This document shows, in pieces, positions 43,109 through 51,404 of a DNA stretch of 64,000 bases. The stretch lies in assembly GCA_964468205.1 (NCBI GenBank), contig CAYXVG010000035.1, positions 10,935-74,934 on the forward strand. The letters run 5' to 3'. Each line of letters starts with the position of its first letter. Position 1 is the stretch's first letter. The stretch is from CAWELS01 sp964468205 (lineage in GTDB: Bacteria > Acidobacteriota > Terriglobia > Bryobacterales > Bryobacteraceae). The position numbers and the translations under genes are program-made. The notes beneath the pieces were generated by a model. The model did not search any database. It was not told where the DNA came from and saw nothing but the letters and a program-made list of their open reading frames with translations.

Positions 43109-43429
43109 TCAGCGCAAATAGGGCGCGGAGCACGCATAGGGGTGCTTCCGGCAATGCTTGCGCCACTTCTTTTGTTGCTTGATCACGCACTTCCGATACT
43201 TCTTGTGCGACCGGTATTTCGCGCAGGGATTCCCGCAATGCACGCACGGGCCGCCGATGCGCGCCGGATACGGGCCAAGGCAGGCAGGCCCGGTTCGATA
43301 CCCGGCATGAACACTCACAACAACGCCCGGCCCATAGTGGGAGGCTTGGCGACGATACTTCCCGTGCCCCGCCTGAAGCGGCAGTCCCATAACGAACAAG
43401 AGCGTCAGGATCAAAATCGAAGCTCTCAT
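43109..43429 (-). CDS. Small secreted basic cysteine-rich protein of unknown function
   Basis: ATG 43429 has a perfect AGGAGG site 5 bases upstream; the frame is also open further out, but this start gives a signal peptide (MRASILILTLLFVMGLPLQA) at once. The 106-residue product is very basic (K, R, H rich) and has seven cysteines, including the cluster PCVHCGNPCAKY and further ones at KKYRKCVIKQ, RKHCRKH and PYACSAP. I recognise no family. The pattern allows disulfides or metal binding; an antimicrobial or nucleic-acid-binding role is possible but unsupported. It converges on the HdeD-like gene 42 bases away. Confidence 0.7.
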   Translation of the reverse strand: MRASILILTLLFVMGLPLQAGHGKYRRQASHYGPGVVVSVHAGYRTGPACLGPYPARIGGPCVHCGNPCAKYRSHKKYRKCVIKQQKKWRKHCRKHPYACSAPYLR

Positions 43430-43573
43430 CGAAACCTCCTTTCGCCTCTCCGAGAGCATGCACGGGTCCGAAGAGAAAGGGCGTCGAGAATCAGAGACTT
43501 GCACGTGCGGAATTCCAGTTCGCTGGTTGTTCGCAACCAGTCTGGTTGAGTTCCACCATCACCCGCTGGCAAG

Positions 43574-44476
43574 ATGGAGCGCATGCATTGCGAGTTACTT
43601 CTCACAGCCCCGGCGCCTTTCGACTTCGTCAACACAGCCTACTCGCATGGATGGGTCGTACTGGCTCCGAATTCCTGGGATCCGGAAAGCGCGACCCTTC
43701 GGCGCGTCGAACGGTTGTCAAGCGGCGTGGCCGTGAGGTTAGCAATCGCTGGCGGAGGCACGGCGCACCGCCCGGAGATCCGTGTAGTTGTCGATTCGGC
43801 TACGCGGCTAGGGATTCGCGCCCGCCGGGAGATCACTCACAAAGTCGGCCACATGCTTCGTCTGGACGAGGACCTGACTCCGTTCTATCGTCTCTGCCGC
43901 AAGCGGGGTGGGCATTGGCGGGCGGTGACCGGGGGCATGGGCCGGTTGCTCCGCTCGCCGAGCCTGTGGGAGGACTTCGTCAAGGTAATTTGCACAACCA
44001 ATATCCAGTGGGGTGGAACGAAGGCGATGGTCGCCGGCTTGGTTGACGCTTACGGAGATTCCGGAAGCTTCCCAACTCCCGAGGCGATCGCGGCGGCCTC
44101 GCTCTCCGAATTCCAGCGCTCAGTGCGGCTAGGCTATCGCGCTCCCTACGTGCATGAACTGGCGACGCTGACCGCGAGCGGAGCCCTTGATCTGGAAACT
44201 CTATACCAACCCGGCACGCCATCCGGGGAATTGAAGAGAAAGGTGCTCGCCTTGAAAGGCGTCGGGCCATACGCCGCGGCGACCCTCCTTATGCTGATGG
44301 GCCGCTACGACGATTTGCCGGTCGATACAGTGGCGCGCGAGTTCGCTGCGAAGAAGTACTTCGGCGGGAGGAAGCCGAGTGATGCCGAGGTGCGGGCGAT
44401 CTACGACGATTGGGGAGAATGGAGGTTCCTCGCCTATTGGTTCGACCTCTGGCAAGGGCCGGACGAGAAGCTATAG
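43574..44476 (+). CDS. HhH-GPD superfamily DNA glycosylase
   Basis: Enzymes of this superfamily excise damaged bases. The 300-residue product has an N-terminal beta-rich domain (about 1-110, like OGG1/AlkA) and a helical domain (about 125-290) that contains the helix-hairpin-helix and catalytic region: LALKGVGPYAAATLLMLMGR and LPVDTVAREFAAKKYF, where the aspartate of PVDT is the expected catalytic residue. A catalytic lysine of OGG1 type is not evident, so an AlkA-like monofunctional glycosylase is more likely. The substrate (3-methyladenine, oxidised purine or other) is not assigned. It ends 65 bases before an insertion-sequence remnant. Confidence 0.85.
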   Translation: MERMHCELLLTAPAPFDFVNTAYSHGWVVLAPNSWDPESATLRRVERLSSGVAVRLAIAGGGTAHRPEIRVVVDSATRLGIRARREITHKVGHMLRLDEDLTPFYRLCRKRGGHWRAVTGGMGRLLRSPSLWEDFVKVICTTNIQWGGTKAMVAGLVDAYGDSGSFPTPEAIAAASLSEFQRSVRLGYRAPYVHELATLTASGALDLETLYQPGTPSGELKRKVLALKGVGPYAAATLLMLMGRYDDLPVDTVAREFAAKKYFGGRKPSDAEVRAIYDDWGEWRFLAYWFDLWQGPDEKL

Positions 44477-44562
44477 AGGTCTGGCAAGACCGAGACCCCC
44501 ACCGCCGAATCTCCTTAGAGTGACTGCGGCTGTGGCCGTGAAGTGAGAATGTCGTTTTTGAG

Positions 44563-44580
44563 CGAAGTAGGAATGTCGCC
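44563..44580 (-). repeat. Left terminal inverted repeat (inner) of the IS remnant
   Basis: CGAAGTAGGAATGTCGCC is the reverse complement, with two substitutions and one gap, of the right-hand copy at 45540-45558. A second, diverged copy lies just outside at 44541-44560. Confidence 0.7.
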
Positions 44581-44602
44581 TTGACAGCCCCATTCTCTGA
44601 GG

Positions 44603-45078
44603 ATGCAGGAAGGACTACTAGAGATGGGTCAAACACATCGTGGCCGTCTGGTCGCGTTAAAGAAGGCGCAGAAGAGATCGATTACACAGGCGGAGGCCGC
44701 CGCTGGATAAGAGCCACCACCTTGGCGCCGTTGAGCCATGTGGGGAGGCGAGAGGTGCTGAGGGATTACACCTTGCGCTGGGATGAGAAGTTGTACCGGA
44801 TCGAGCGGTGGGCAAGCACGACGGGGTTGCGCCGAGCCAAGGTGCGAGTGGAGCAGCGGCTGGATGGTTCCATGGCGGTACGCCATGGTGAACGCTACCT
44901 GCCCGTCAAGGAATGCGCCGTGGCAGGCAAGCCGGAAGCGCCGCCGAAAAAGCCAACCCAGAGCAGTCGCCCCCGTGGTCAAGGCAGCGACTGGAACAAG
45001 GATTTCGACCTGAAGAAAGGGCCGAAGGTACGGCAGGCAGCACAAGCATCGGGCTATCGGGGAAGCACTGGGGAGTGA
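44603..45078 (+). pseudogene. Transposase fragments (N-terminus joined to C-terminus, catalytic core deleted)
   Basis: A 35-residue frame at 44603-44710 reads like the start of an ISNCY-type transposase (MGQTHRGRLVALKKAQKRSI, TQAEAAAG), just before its helix-turn-helix, then hits a stop. From about 44735 to 45078, in another frame, comes the typical end: LSHVGRREVLRDYTLRWDEK, the VRVEQRLDGSMAVRHGERYL segment and a basic tail (SRPRGQGSDWNKDF). The helix-turn-helix and DDE catalytic region between them are missing, and the junction near 44690-44735 shifts frame. The element cannot mobilise itself. Confidence 0.75.
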
Positions 45079-45539
45079 GCCTTCCGATCCGGGCTGAGGA
45101 GCGAGTCGTGGGCCAAAGACGCCCTGTACAGGGAAACTCTCCAGACGACCGAAAAACCTACCCGGATTTTCGTTCGCCCCAAGAGAGTTTGCGTCGATGT
45201 CCACCCGCTCGCTCCGTGACCCGGACGGTTCTTCACCGGCAGTGCGCACTCGCCGCCGAACCAAGGGGCCCGGACTGGCGTTTTCAAGGCATGACGGAAT
45301 CTATCGCTCCGATGAGATCAACCGAACCCTCAGAGCCTGGGGGGCGGGCGCCGCCTCCCGTTGGTCGGCCTCCGGGCCTAGGCCAAGGACGCGGCGGGAG
45401 AAACTGCTCCGCGTCCTGCTCATCGTTTGCGACGAGTTCCGACCGACTATTCATTGATCGGGTTGCTCGCCAGCAGAGCCCGTCTCTGCTTCACCGGCGA
45501 CCGCAGAATAGCACGCACTTCCCAACCGCTCGGGCAACA
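45079..45539. other. Non-coding 3' part of the IS remnant
   Basis: About 460 bases between the transposase stop and the right repeat. An 86-codon frame (45197-45457) is present with an arginine/proline-rich, low-complexity product and no recognisable family, and I do not consider it a gene. The text RHDGIYRSDE in it recalls phrases I associate with IS-linked spurious ORFs in Acidobacteriota, so this stretch is probably an ordinary part of the element. Confidence 0.55.
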
Positions 45540-45558
45540 GGCGACGTTTCTACTTTCG
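45540..45558 (+). repeat. Right terminal inverted repeat (inner) of the IS remnant
   Basis: GGCGACGTTTCTACTTTCG pairs with the left-end copy; a second, diverged copy (GTGACGTTTTTGA) lies just outside at 45568-45580. Confidence 0.7.
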
Positions 45559-45788
45559 TTGACATATGTGACGTTTTTGATTGTTTTGTAAGTAGAAGTG
45601 TGATATCTATTGACAGGTTTTGCAATCGCCACCGCACGTGACGAGTTCGTTTCGGAGTTGGAGAATGAGTCTTCGGGTCGGTTCCGCACCATCGCGCCCT
45701 AATCTCACTTGTGCCTGCCATCCCAGATCCTGTTTCACTCTCCGAGCAAAATCTGTCATTACGAAATTCCTTTGAAAGGGGATTGGAC

Positions 45789-48700
45789 ATGGATCGTCCA
45801 CTGCGGCATCTTCTGCCGCTGATCATACTTCTTCTTATGGCTCCCCTCTGCCTCGCGCAGAGTTCGGCCACAGTTACAGGTGTTGTCCAGGATTCGACCG
45901 GAGCGGTAATCCCCGGCGCGAACCTGACACTCACCAACGTGCAACAGAACCGGCCATGGACAACTCAGAGTAATGCCGTTGGCGCTTACACATTCCAGCA
46001 GATCCCGCCGGGGAACTACCGTCTGGAGGTCGAGGCTGACGGCTTCAAGAAGTTTTCTCGTTCAGGCCTGATCATCAATGTTGCCCAGACCGCGGAGATC
46101 AACGTCCCGTTGGAAGTCGGAGCGCTTACGGAAACCGTCGAGATCACGGCGGAAACGCCGCTTCTCGATACCGCCAGCTCTACCCTTGGCGAGGTGGTCA
46201 ATGAAATTACCACTGAGAACCTGCCGCTGAACGGCCGGAACGTACTTCAGCTAGTGGCTCTGACGCCGGGCATCAATACTACCCGCAGTTACCGGACGTC
46301 TTCTTCCGGAAGCGGCAGCATCTCCGCCGTCGCTTTCTCGGCAAACGGTGGCCGCAACGTATCCAATCAGGTCATGCTGGACGGGACGCCCCAGGAGGTG
46401 ATGGGTTACAATCAGCCGTCGTTCGTGCCCTCTCCGGACGCGGTTCAGGAATTCAAAGTCCAGACCAATGCCCTCTCGGCAGAGTATGGCCGCAGCGGCG
46501 GCGCCGTGGTGAACATGGTGCATAGGTCCGGAACCAGCGAGTTCCACGGCGTGGGTTACTGGTTCGTCCGCAACGACGCTTTCGACGCGAACTCATTCTT
46601 CCAGAACCGGAACAAAACGCCCAAGTCCGGATTCCGGTACAACCAGTATGGAGCGACGCTCGGCGGTCCGATGACGCCGTCCCGGGAAACCACCTTCTTC
46701 TTTGTCAACTACGAAGGCCTTATCCGGCGCAACGCTGGAGGCGGCACCCATACAGTGCCCACGGCAAAAATGCGGTCAGGCGACTTCTCCGAGTTGCTGG
46801 ATCCTTCTCTCAATAAGATCTCCGAGATCATCTATGACCCGATGACGATCGATGGTTCGGGCGTCCGCCAACCCTTCGCCGGAAATATCATCCCCGGTGA
46901 TCGGCTGGACCCGGTGGGTGTCAACTTTGTCAACGAGTACCCGACGCCCTCCACTCCAAACACGTTCAACAACTTCTTCACGACGAAGGGCAACAAGATC
47001 GACCGCTACACTCTCACGGCGAAGTTCGATCACCGTTTCTCCGAGCGAAACAACTTCTTTGGGCGTATTAACTGGGACAAGAACGACAGCAAGTTGCCGG
47101 ATCACTATGAAACTCCAGGTTCCCCGAACCTCGGTAACAGCGGGGCGAGGAACAAGGGGATTACCATCGACGACACGCATATGTTGGGCCAGTGGATCCT
47201 CCACGGCAACGCCGGAATCGCCTATCACGCCAACCCCAGAGACACGCCGATTGTTGAGAACATTAACGCGCAACTCGGACTGCCCAGCTACATCGACGAT
47301 GTGAATCAGTTCAGAATCCATCCCCGGGTGAATCCCACCGGCTACAACCAACTTGGGACGAACGGCTCGTGGATCATCGGCAACAAGTTCTACAACATCA
47401 TCTTCTCCGGCGACGCTTCCCGGCTGATCGGCAACCACACCGTGAAGTTCGGCGGCACCTACCGGCTGAATCGTGTCTCCAACTTCCGCCCGGTGGACCC
47501 GAACGGGCAGTACGCATTCAACATGAATTGGACGCGCCAGAAGTTCAACGGCGGAAGCGGCGGAGATGGCATCGCCACCATGTTGCTCGGGTTGCCAACC
47601 GGAGGCCAACTCCGCACCGAACCCTCACTCTCCGAGCAGGTGAAGTACGGCGCGCTTTACTTTCAGGACGACTGGCGCGTAAACAACAAGCTGACCGTGA
47701 ACATGGGACTTCGCTGGGAAACCGACCGTGCTCTCACCGAGAAGTGGGACCGCGCCTCCTGGTACAACACCGGGATCCCGCTTCCGCTAGAGGTTCCCGG
47801 TTTCGGCACGTTCTTCGGCGGTATCGAATTTGCGGGCCGCCATAACCAGTTCGGAAACAGCGAGCGCGGTATCGTGGACCTGCCGTACATGAACTTCTCA
47901 CCGCGGCTAGGTTTCGCTTACAAACTGAGCGACCGGATCGTGCTTCGCTCCGGTTTCGGCATGTTCTACAACCCGACCACCGGAAACGGTCCAAATCCTA
48001 CCAAAGCCGGCGCTCTCAGTTTTAATTCCCAGACCGGCATCCCCAGCTCGATCGACGGTGGCCGCACTCCGTACGCCACCCTTCAGGACCCATTCCCGGA
48101 CGGGTTCATTGTTCCGCTGAACGGGTCTGACGGCGAGATGACGAACGTGGGCTCCGGCATCAGCACCAATTTCCGCGATCGTTATATGCCGTATTCGATC
48201 CAATGGAACGTTAACGTTCAATACGAGTTGCCGGGGAACATGCTGCTCGATGCGGCGTACGCCGGAAACTCAGGCGTCCATCTGCAAGCGAATGCGAGTC
48301 AGCTCAACCAGTTGCCGGACGCCTTGCTTTCCGAAGGCGACAGGCTGCAGGAGAAGGTGGACAATCCGTTTTTCGGGATTCTTCCAGCCGCTAGTGGCAT
48401 GGGAAAGAAAACGACCACCTACGGGCAATTGCTCCGTCCCTATCCGCACTTAACCGGCCTGAATAACCTGCTGGCCACCCACGCCCACTCGAGTTACCAT
48501 GCCCTGCAGCTCAAGTTCCGCAAGCGCTACTCGAACGGCATCCAGTTCCTGGTCGCCTACACCTTCTCGAAGACGATCGATGATTTGTCTTCGGTAGCGG
48601 GCTTTCTGGGGCAGGAGAACCCCGGCTATACCAACCACAATAACCGCCGGCTGGATAAGGGTTTATCCAACCTTCATGTTCCGCACGTACTTAGCGTGAA

Positions 48701-49232
48701 CTACCAGTGGGAACTGCCCTTCGGCAAAGGGAAACCCTTCCTTAACTCCAGCCGGGCGCTGGATCTGGTCGCCGGCGGCTGGGTACTCAACGGTATCACC
48801 ACGGCCCAGAGCGGCCTGCCAATGTCGATCACGTCTCGTACCAACACCTTGCGAAACTTCGGCGGCACCCAGCGGCCGGACTATGTGCTCGGTCAGGACA
48901 TGCAAACCAGCGGCTCCAACCAAGAGCGCATCGATGGCTGGATCAACCCAGCCGCGTTCCAGGACACACCCGAGTATACCTACGGTACCCTCGGGATGTA
49001 CAATTCGGCTCTTCGGGGACCGGACTACATGTCGTGGGATCTGTCCATCCTGAAGAACTTCCAGCTTACGGAGCGGTTCCGTCTGCAATTCCGGAGCGAG
49101 TTCTTCAACGCATTTAACCGGCCTAACTTCAACAACCCCGGTGGGCGCACCTTCGGCAATAACAACTTTGGTGTGATCACCGGCACGGAGCCTGCGCGCG
49201 TTATCCAGTTCGGCTTGAAGCTTCACTACTAA
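45789..49232 (+). CDS. Oar-like TonB-dependent outer-membrane receptor
   Basis: From ATG 45789 (AAAGGGG 7 bases upstream) the protein has 1147 residues; the in-frame extension to 45711 lacks a signal and is not used. The order is signal peptide (to about residue 23, LCLAQ), carboxypeptidase-regulatory-like domain (about 26-110: ATVTGVVQDSTGAVIPGANL, RLEVEADGFKKFSR), plug with the LPLNGRNVLQLVALTPGI motif and SANGGRNVSNQVMLDGTP, then a long barrel ending VIQFGLKLHY. Its cargo is unknown, but a sulfatase follows 249 bases downstream, which fits a glycan-uptake pair. It begins about 200 bases after the IS remnant, so the element lies in its promoter region. Confidence 0.92.
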   Translation: MDRPLRHLLPLIILLLMAPLCLAQSSATVTGVVQDSTGAVIPGANLTLTNVQQNRPWTTQSNAVGAYTFQQIPPGNYRLEVEADGFKKFSRSGLIINVAQTAEINVPLEVGALTETVEITAETPLLDTASSTLGEVVNEITTENLPLNGRNVLQLVALTPGINTTRSYRTSSSGSGSISAVAFSANGGRNVSNQVMLDGTPQEVMGYNQPSFVPSPDAVQEFKVQTNALSAEYGRSGGAVVNMVHRSGTSEFHGVGYWFVRNDAFDANSFFQNRNKTPKSGFRYNQYGATLGGPMTPSRETTFFFVNYEGLIRRNAGGGTHTVPTAKMRSGDFSELLDPSLNKISEIIYDPMTIDGSGVRQPFAGNIIPGDRLDPVGVNFVNEYPTPSTPNTFNNFFTTKGNKIDRYTLTAKFDHRFSERNNFFGRINWDKNDSKLPDHYETPGSPNLGNSGARNKGITIDDTHMLGQWILHGNAGIAYHANPRDTPIVENINAQLGLPSYIDDVNQFRIHPRVNPTGYNQLGTNGSWIIGNKFYNIIFSGDASRLIGNHTVKFGGTYRLNRVSNFRPVDPNGQYAFNMNWTRQKFNGGSGGDGIATMLLGLPTGGQLRTEPSLSEQVKYGALYFQDDWRVNNKLTVNMGLRWETDRALTEKWDRASWYNTGIPLPLEVPGFGTFFGGIEFAGRHNQFGNSERGIVDLPYMNFSPRLGFAYKLSDRIVLRSGFGMFYNPTTGNGPNPTKAGALSFNSQTGIPSSIDGGRTPYATLQDPFPDGFIVPLNGSDGEMTNVGSGISTNFRDRYMPYSIQWNVNVQYELPGNMLLDAAYAGNSGVHLQANASQLNQLPDALLSEGDRLQEKVDNPFFGILPAASGMGKKTTTYGQLLRPYPHLTGLNNLLATHAHSSYHALQLKFRKRYSNGIQFLVAYTFSKTIDDLSSVAGFLGQENPGYTNHNNRRLDKGLSNLHVPHVLSVNYQWELPFGKGKPFLNSSRALDLVAGGWVLNGITTAQSGLPMSITSRTNTLRNFGGTQRPDYVLGQDMQTSGSNQERIDGWINPAAFQDTPEYTYGTLGMYNSALRGPDYMSWDLSILKNFQLTERFRLQFRSEFFNAFNRPNFNNPGGRTFGNNNFGVITGTEPARVIQFGLKLHY

Positions 49233-49252
49233 ACACGGCTGAAGACCCGCCA

Positions 49253-49287
49253 TTGAGGGCCGCCCCGCTTCTAGGGGCGGCCCTCAA
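49253..49287. terminator. Perfect 14-bp hairpin after the second receptor gene
   Basis: Arms 49253-49266 and 49274-49287 (TTGAGGGCCGCCCC and its complement) pair exactly around a 7-base loop, 20 bases after the receptor stop. No T-tract follows. Confidence 0.85.
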
Positions 49288-49481
49288 ACCGTCTCCTGGT
49301 CTGCCCGCTCCGCCATTTGAAGATAGCCGGGATTCTTCTAAATATTGGGTCCAACTCACATGGCGCTCTGCTTGTAGTCCATTGAGCCCGAACCGCCACA
49401 GTCGCTGAGTCCGGTCGCTTTGGTCATCGAGCCGTGCCTGGCTGCCGCAAAGCCGCCGCGCCTTCGATATCCTGGTCTCTC

Positions 49482-50903
49482 ATGAGACTCGCGATTCTGG
49501 CCAGCGTTCTGATGTTCTGCCTGGCGGCCGCCGCCGCGCCGCCGAACATCCTCATCATCGTCTCCGACGATCAGGGCTACGGCGACCTGCGCAGCTATGG
49601 CAGTGACGAGGTGATCACGCCGAACCTCGACCGTCTTGCCGCCGAAGGCGTGCGCCTGACCAACTTCTACGTCACCTGGCCGGCCTGCACGCCGTCGCGT
49701 GGCAGCATGTTCACTGGCCGCTACCCACAGCGTCACGGCGTCTACGACATGATTCGCAACGAGGCGCCCGACTATGGCTACGAGTACACGCCGGCCGAAT
49801 ACTCCGTGACCTTCGAGCGGATCGGCGGCATGGACACCCGTGAGACGCTCCTGCCCGCCATGCTCAAGAAAGGCGGGTACACCGGCGGCATCTTCGGCAA
49901 GTGGGATCTCGGCATGCATCGGCGCTTCCTCCCCTTGGCGCGAGGCTTCGACGAGTTCTACGGGTTTGTCAACACCGGCATCGACTACTACACGCACGAG
50001 AGGTACGGCGTGCCGTCGATGTACCGCGACAATGAGCCCACTGAGGAGGACAAGGGGACCTACTGCACTAGCCTTTTCCTCCGCGAGGGAATGCGTTTCC
50101 TACGCGCGTACCACGAGCAGCCGTTCTTTCTCTACCTGCCGTTCAATGCGCCGCACAGCGCTTCGAACCTCGATCCCGACATTCGTTCCGGAGCGCAGGC
50201 GCCGGATCGCTACAAGCGGATGTATCCACATCTGAAGGAAGGACTCCAGGAGGGTGTCCGCTACGGTAAGCCGGCCATGGTGGCTACCCGCGAGGCTCGC
50301 AGGCTACGCTATCTTGGCTCCATCACCGCCATGGACGAAGCCATCGGTGAGGTGTTGGATTTCGTCGATGAAAACGGCCTGCGCGAAAACACGCTGGTGA
50401 TCTTCTTTTCGGATAATGGCGGTGGCGGTGGGGCGGACAACGGTCCGCTGCGCGGCGGAAAAGCGCGAATGTTCGAGGGCGGCGTGCGCGTGCCCTGCAT
50501 CGTGCGGTGGCCGGGCAAGATTCCCGCGGGAACGGTCTGCGATGAGTTCCTCACCTCGCTCGAGATCTTTCCGATGGTACTCGGAGCCGCCGGTGTCGGC
50601 CATCCGGAAGGCGTGACGCTGGACGGATTCGACATGATGGATGTGCTCGTGGGAAACACGCAGTCGAAGCGCACGGAGATGTTCTGGGAGCGCCGCTCCG
50701 ACCGGGCTGCCCGCGTGGGGAAGTGGAAGTGGGTGGAGTCGGCCGCAGGCGGCGGGCTGTTCGACTTGGATGCCGATATCGGCGAGACCACTGATCTCTC
50801 CCAACAGAAGCCGGAAGTGCTCGAGATGGTCCGTGAGCGGTTTGCGGCTTGGAAGCGGACGATGGAGGAGGCCGAACCGCGGGGTCCGTTCCGCGACTAC
50901 TGA
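49482..50903 (+). CDS. Secreted sulfatase (S1 family)
   Basis: From ATG 49482 the product has 473 residues with a Sec signal (MRLAILASVLMFCLAAAAAP); a frame extension to 49434 lacks signal character. Catalytic residues are intact: D29-D30 in IIVSDDQGYGDL, the formylglycine cysteine C69 in WPACTPSRGSMFTGRYPQR, FGKWDLGMHRRFLPLARGFD, and FFSDNGGGGGADNGPLRGGK in the second metal site. This resembles arylsulfatase/N-acetylgalactosamine-sulfatase-like S1 members. It is the third sulfatase in the window and the only one next to a TonB-dependent receptor, suggesting uptake of the desulfated product. Confidence 0.92.
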   Translation: MRLAILASVLMFCLAAAAAPPNILIIVSDDQGYGDLRSYGSDEVITPNLDRLAAEGVRLTNFYVTWPACTPSRGSMFTGRYPQRHGVYDMIRNEAPDYGYEYTPAEYSVTFERIGGMDTRETLLPAMLKKGGYTGGIFGKWDLGMHRRFLPLARGFDEFYGFVNTGIDYYTHERYGVPSMYRDNEPTEEDKGTYCTSLFLREGMRFLRAYHEQPFFLYLPFNAPHSASNLDPDIRSGAQAPDRYKRMYPHLKEGLQEGVRYGKPAMVATREARRLRYLGSITAMDEAIGEVLDFVDENGLRENTLVIFFSDNGGGGGADNGPLRGGKARMFEGGVRVPCIVRWPGKIPAGTVCDEFLTSLEIFPMVLGAAGVGHPEGVTLDGFDMMDVLVGNTQSKRTEMFWERRSDRAARVGKWKWVESAAGGGLFDLDADIGETTDLSQQKPEVLEMVRERFAAWKRTMEEAEPRGPFRDY

Positions 50904-50981
50904 TTGCGCCAGGGAGCCGCGCCGCCCGGCTATAGTTGGAATAGAGGCTCCGCGCTCGCCGCAGCCAGCGAAACTCGAAGA

Positions 50982-51404
50982 ATGGAAGATCTCCCGGTCA
51001 ACGAACGCACCACCATCCCGGCCTCGGAACTGCGTGTTTCCTTTGCCCGCTCGGGCGGACCCGGCGGACAGAACGTGAACAAAGTGGAGACGAAGGTGGA
51101 TTTGAGATGGAACCCCGCCACCAGTTCGGTTCTGAGCGCGGTGGAGCGGGAGCGGCTGTCGCGGCGCCTGTCCTCGCGTCTGACGGCCGAGGGCGATCTC
51201 ATTGTTACCTCCAGCCGGACGCGAGACCAGGGCCGGAACCGGGAAGACGCCCGGGCGAAGCTGGTTCGTTTAATCGCGAAGGCCCTCGAGAAACCGAAGA
51301 TTCGAAAGCGTACGCGGCCGGCGAAGGGCGCCATCGAGAGCCGCTTGAAAGAGAAAAAGGAACGGAGCCGGCTGAAGGAACTCCGTCGCGACGCCGAAGG
51401 CTAA
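50982..51404 (+). CDS. arfB: Alternative ribosome-rescue factor (ArfB/YaeJ-like peptidyl-tRNA hydrolase)
   Basis: ArfB hydrolyses peptidyl-tRNA on ribosomes stalled without a stop codon. The 140-residue product matches E. coli ArfB in length. It shows VSFARSGGPGGQNVNKVET, which includes the essential GGQ, and a highly basic C-terminal tail (KRTRPAKGAIESRLKEKKER) that in the known protein reaches into the empty mRNA channel. ATG 50982 is chosen from homology; a longer frame from 50904 directly follows the sulfatase stop and lacks family similarity. Its stop codon overlaps the stop of the convergent chemoreceptor gene by three bases. Confidence 0.93.
   Translation: MEDLPVNERTTIPASELRVSFARSGGPGGQNVNKVETKVDLRWNPATSSVLSAVERERLSRRLSSRLTAEGDLIVTSSRTRDQGRNREDARAKLVRLIAKALEKPKIRKRTRPAKGAIESRLKEKKERSRLKELRRDAEG

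Larger units (their letters stand above)
44541..45590 (+). mobile_element. Deletion derivative of an ISNCY/IS481-like insertion sequence
   Basis: Both ends carry copies of a GACrTTyCTACTT-type motif, inverted relative to each other. The left end (44541-44580) has AAGTGAGAATGTCGTTTTTG and CGAAGTAGGAATGTCGCC; the right end (45540-45590) has GGCGACGTTTCTACTTTCG and GTGACGTTTTTGA. Inside are the N-terminal fragment of a transposase and its C-terminal fragment with the catalytic core missing. Total length is about 1.05 kb, shorter than complete members of this group, which I recall as roughly 1.6 kb or more. I could not identify a target-site duplication. Confidence 0.75.

Noticed and set aside
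45197..45457. 86-codon ORF in the right part of the IS remnant
   Set aside because: Arginine/proline-rich product without family match, no ribosome-binding site, and it lies inside the non-coding end of the element.
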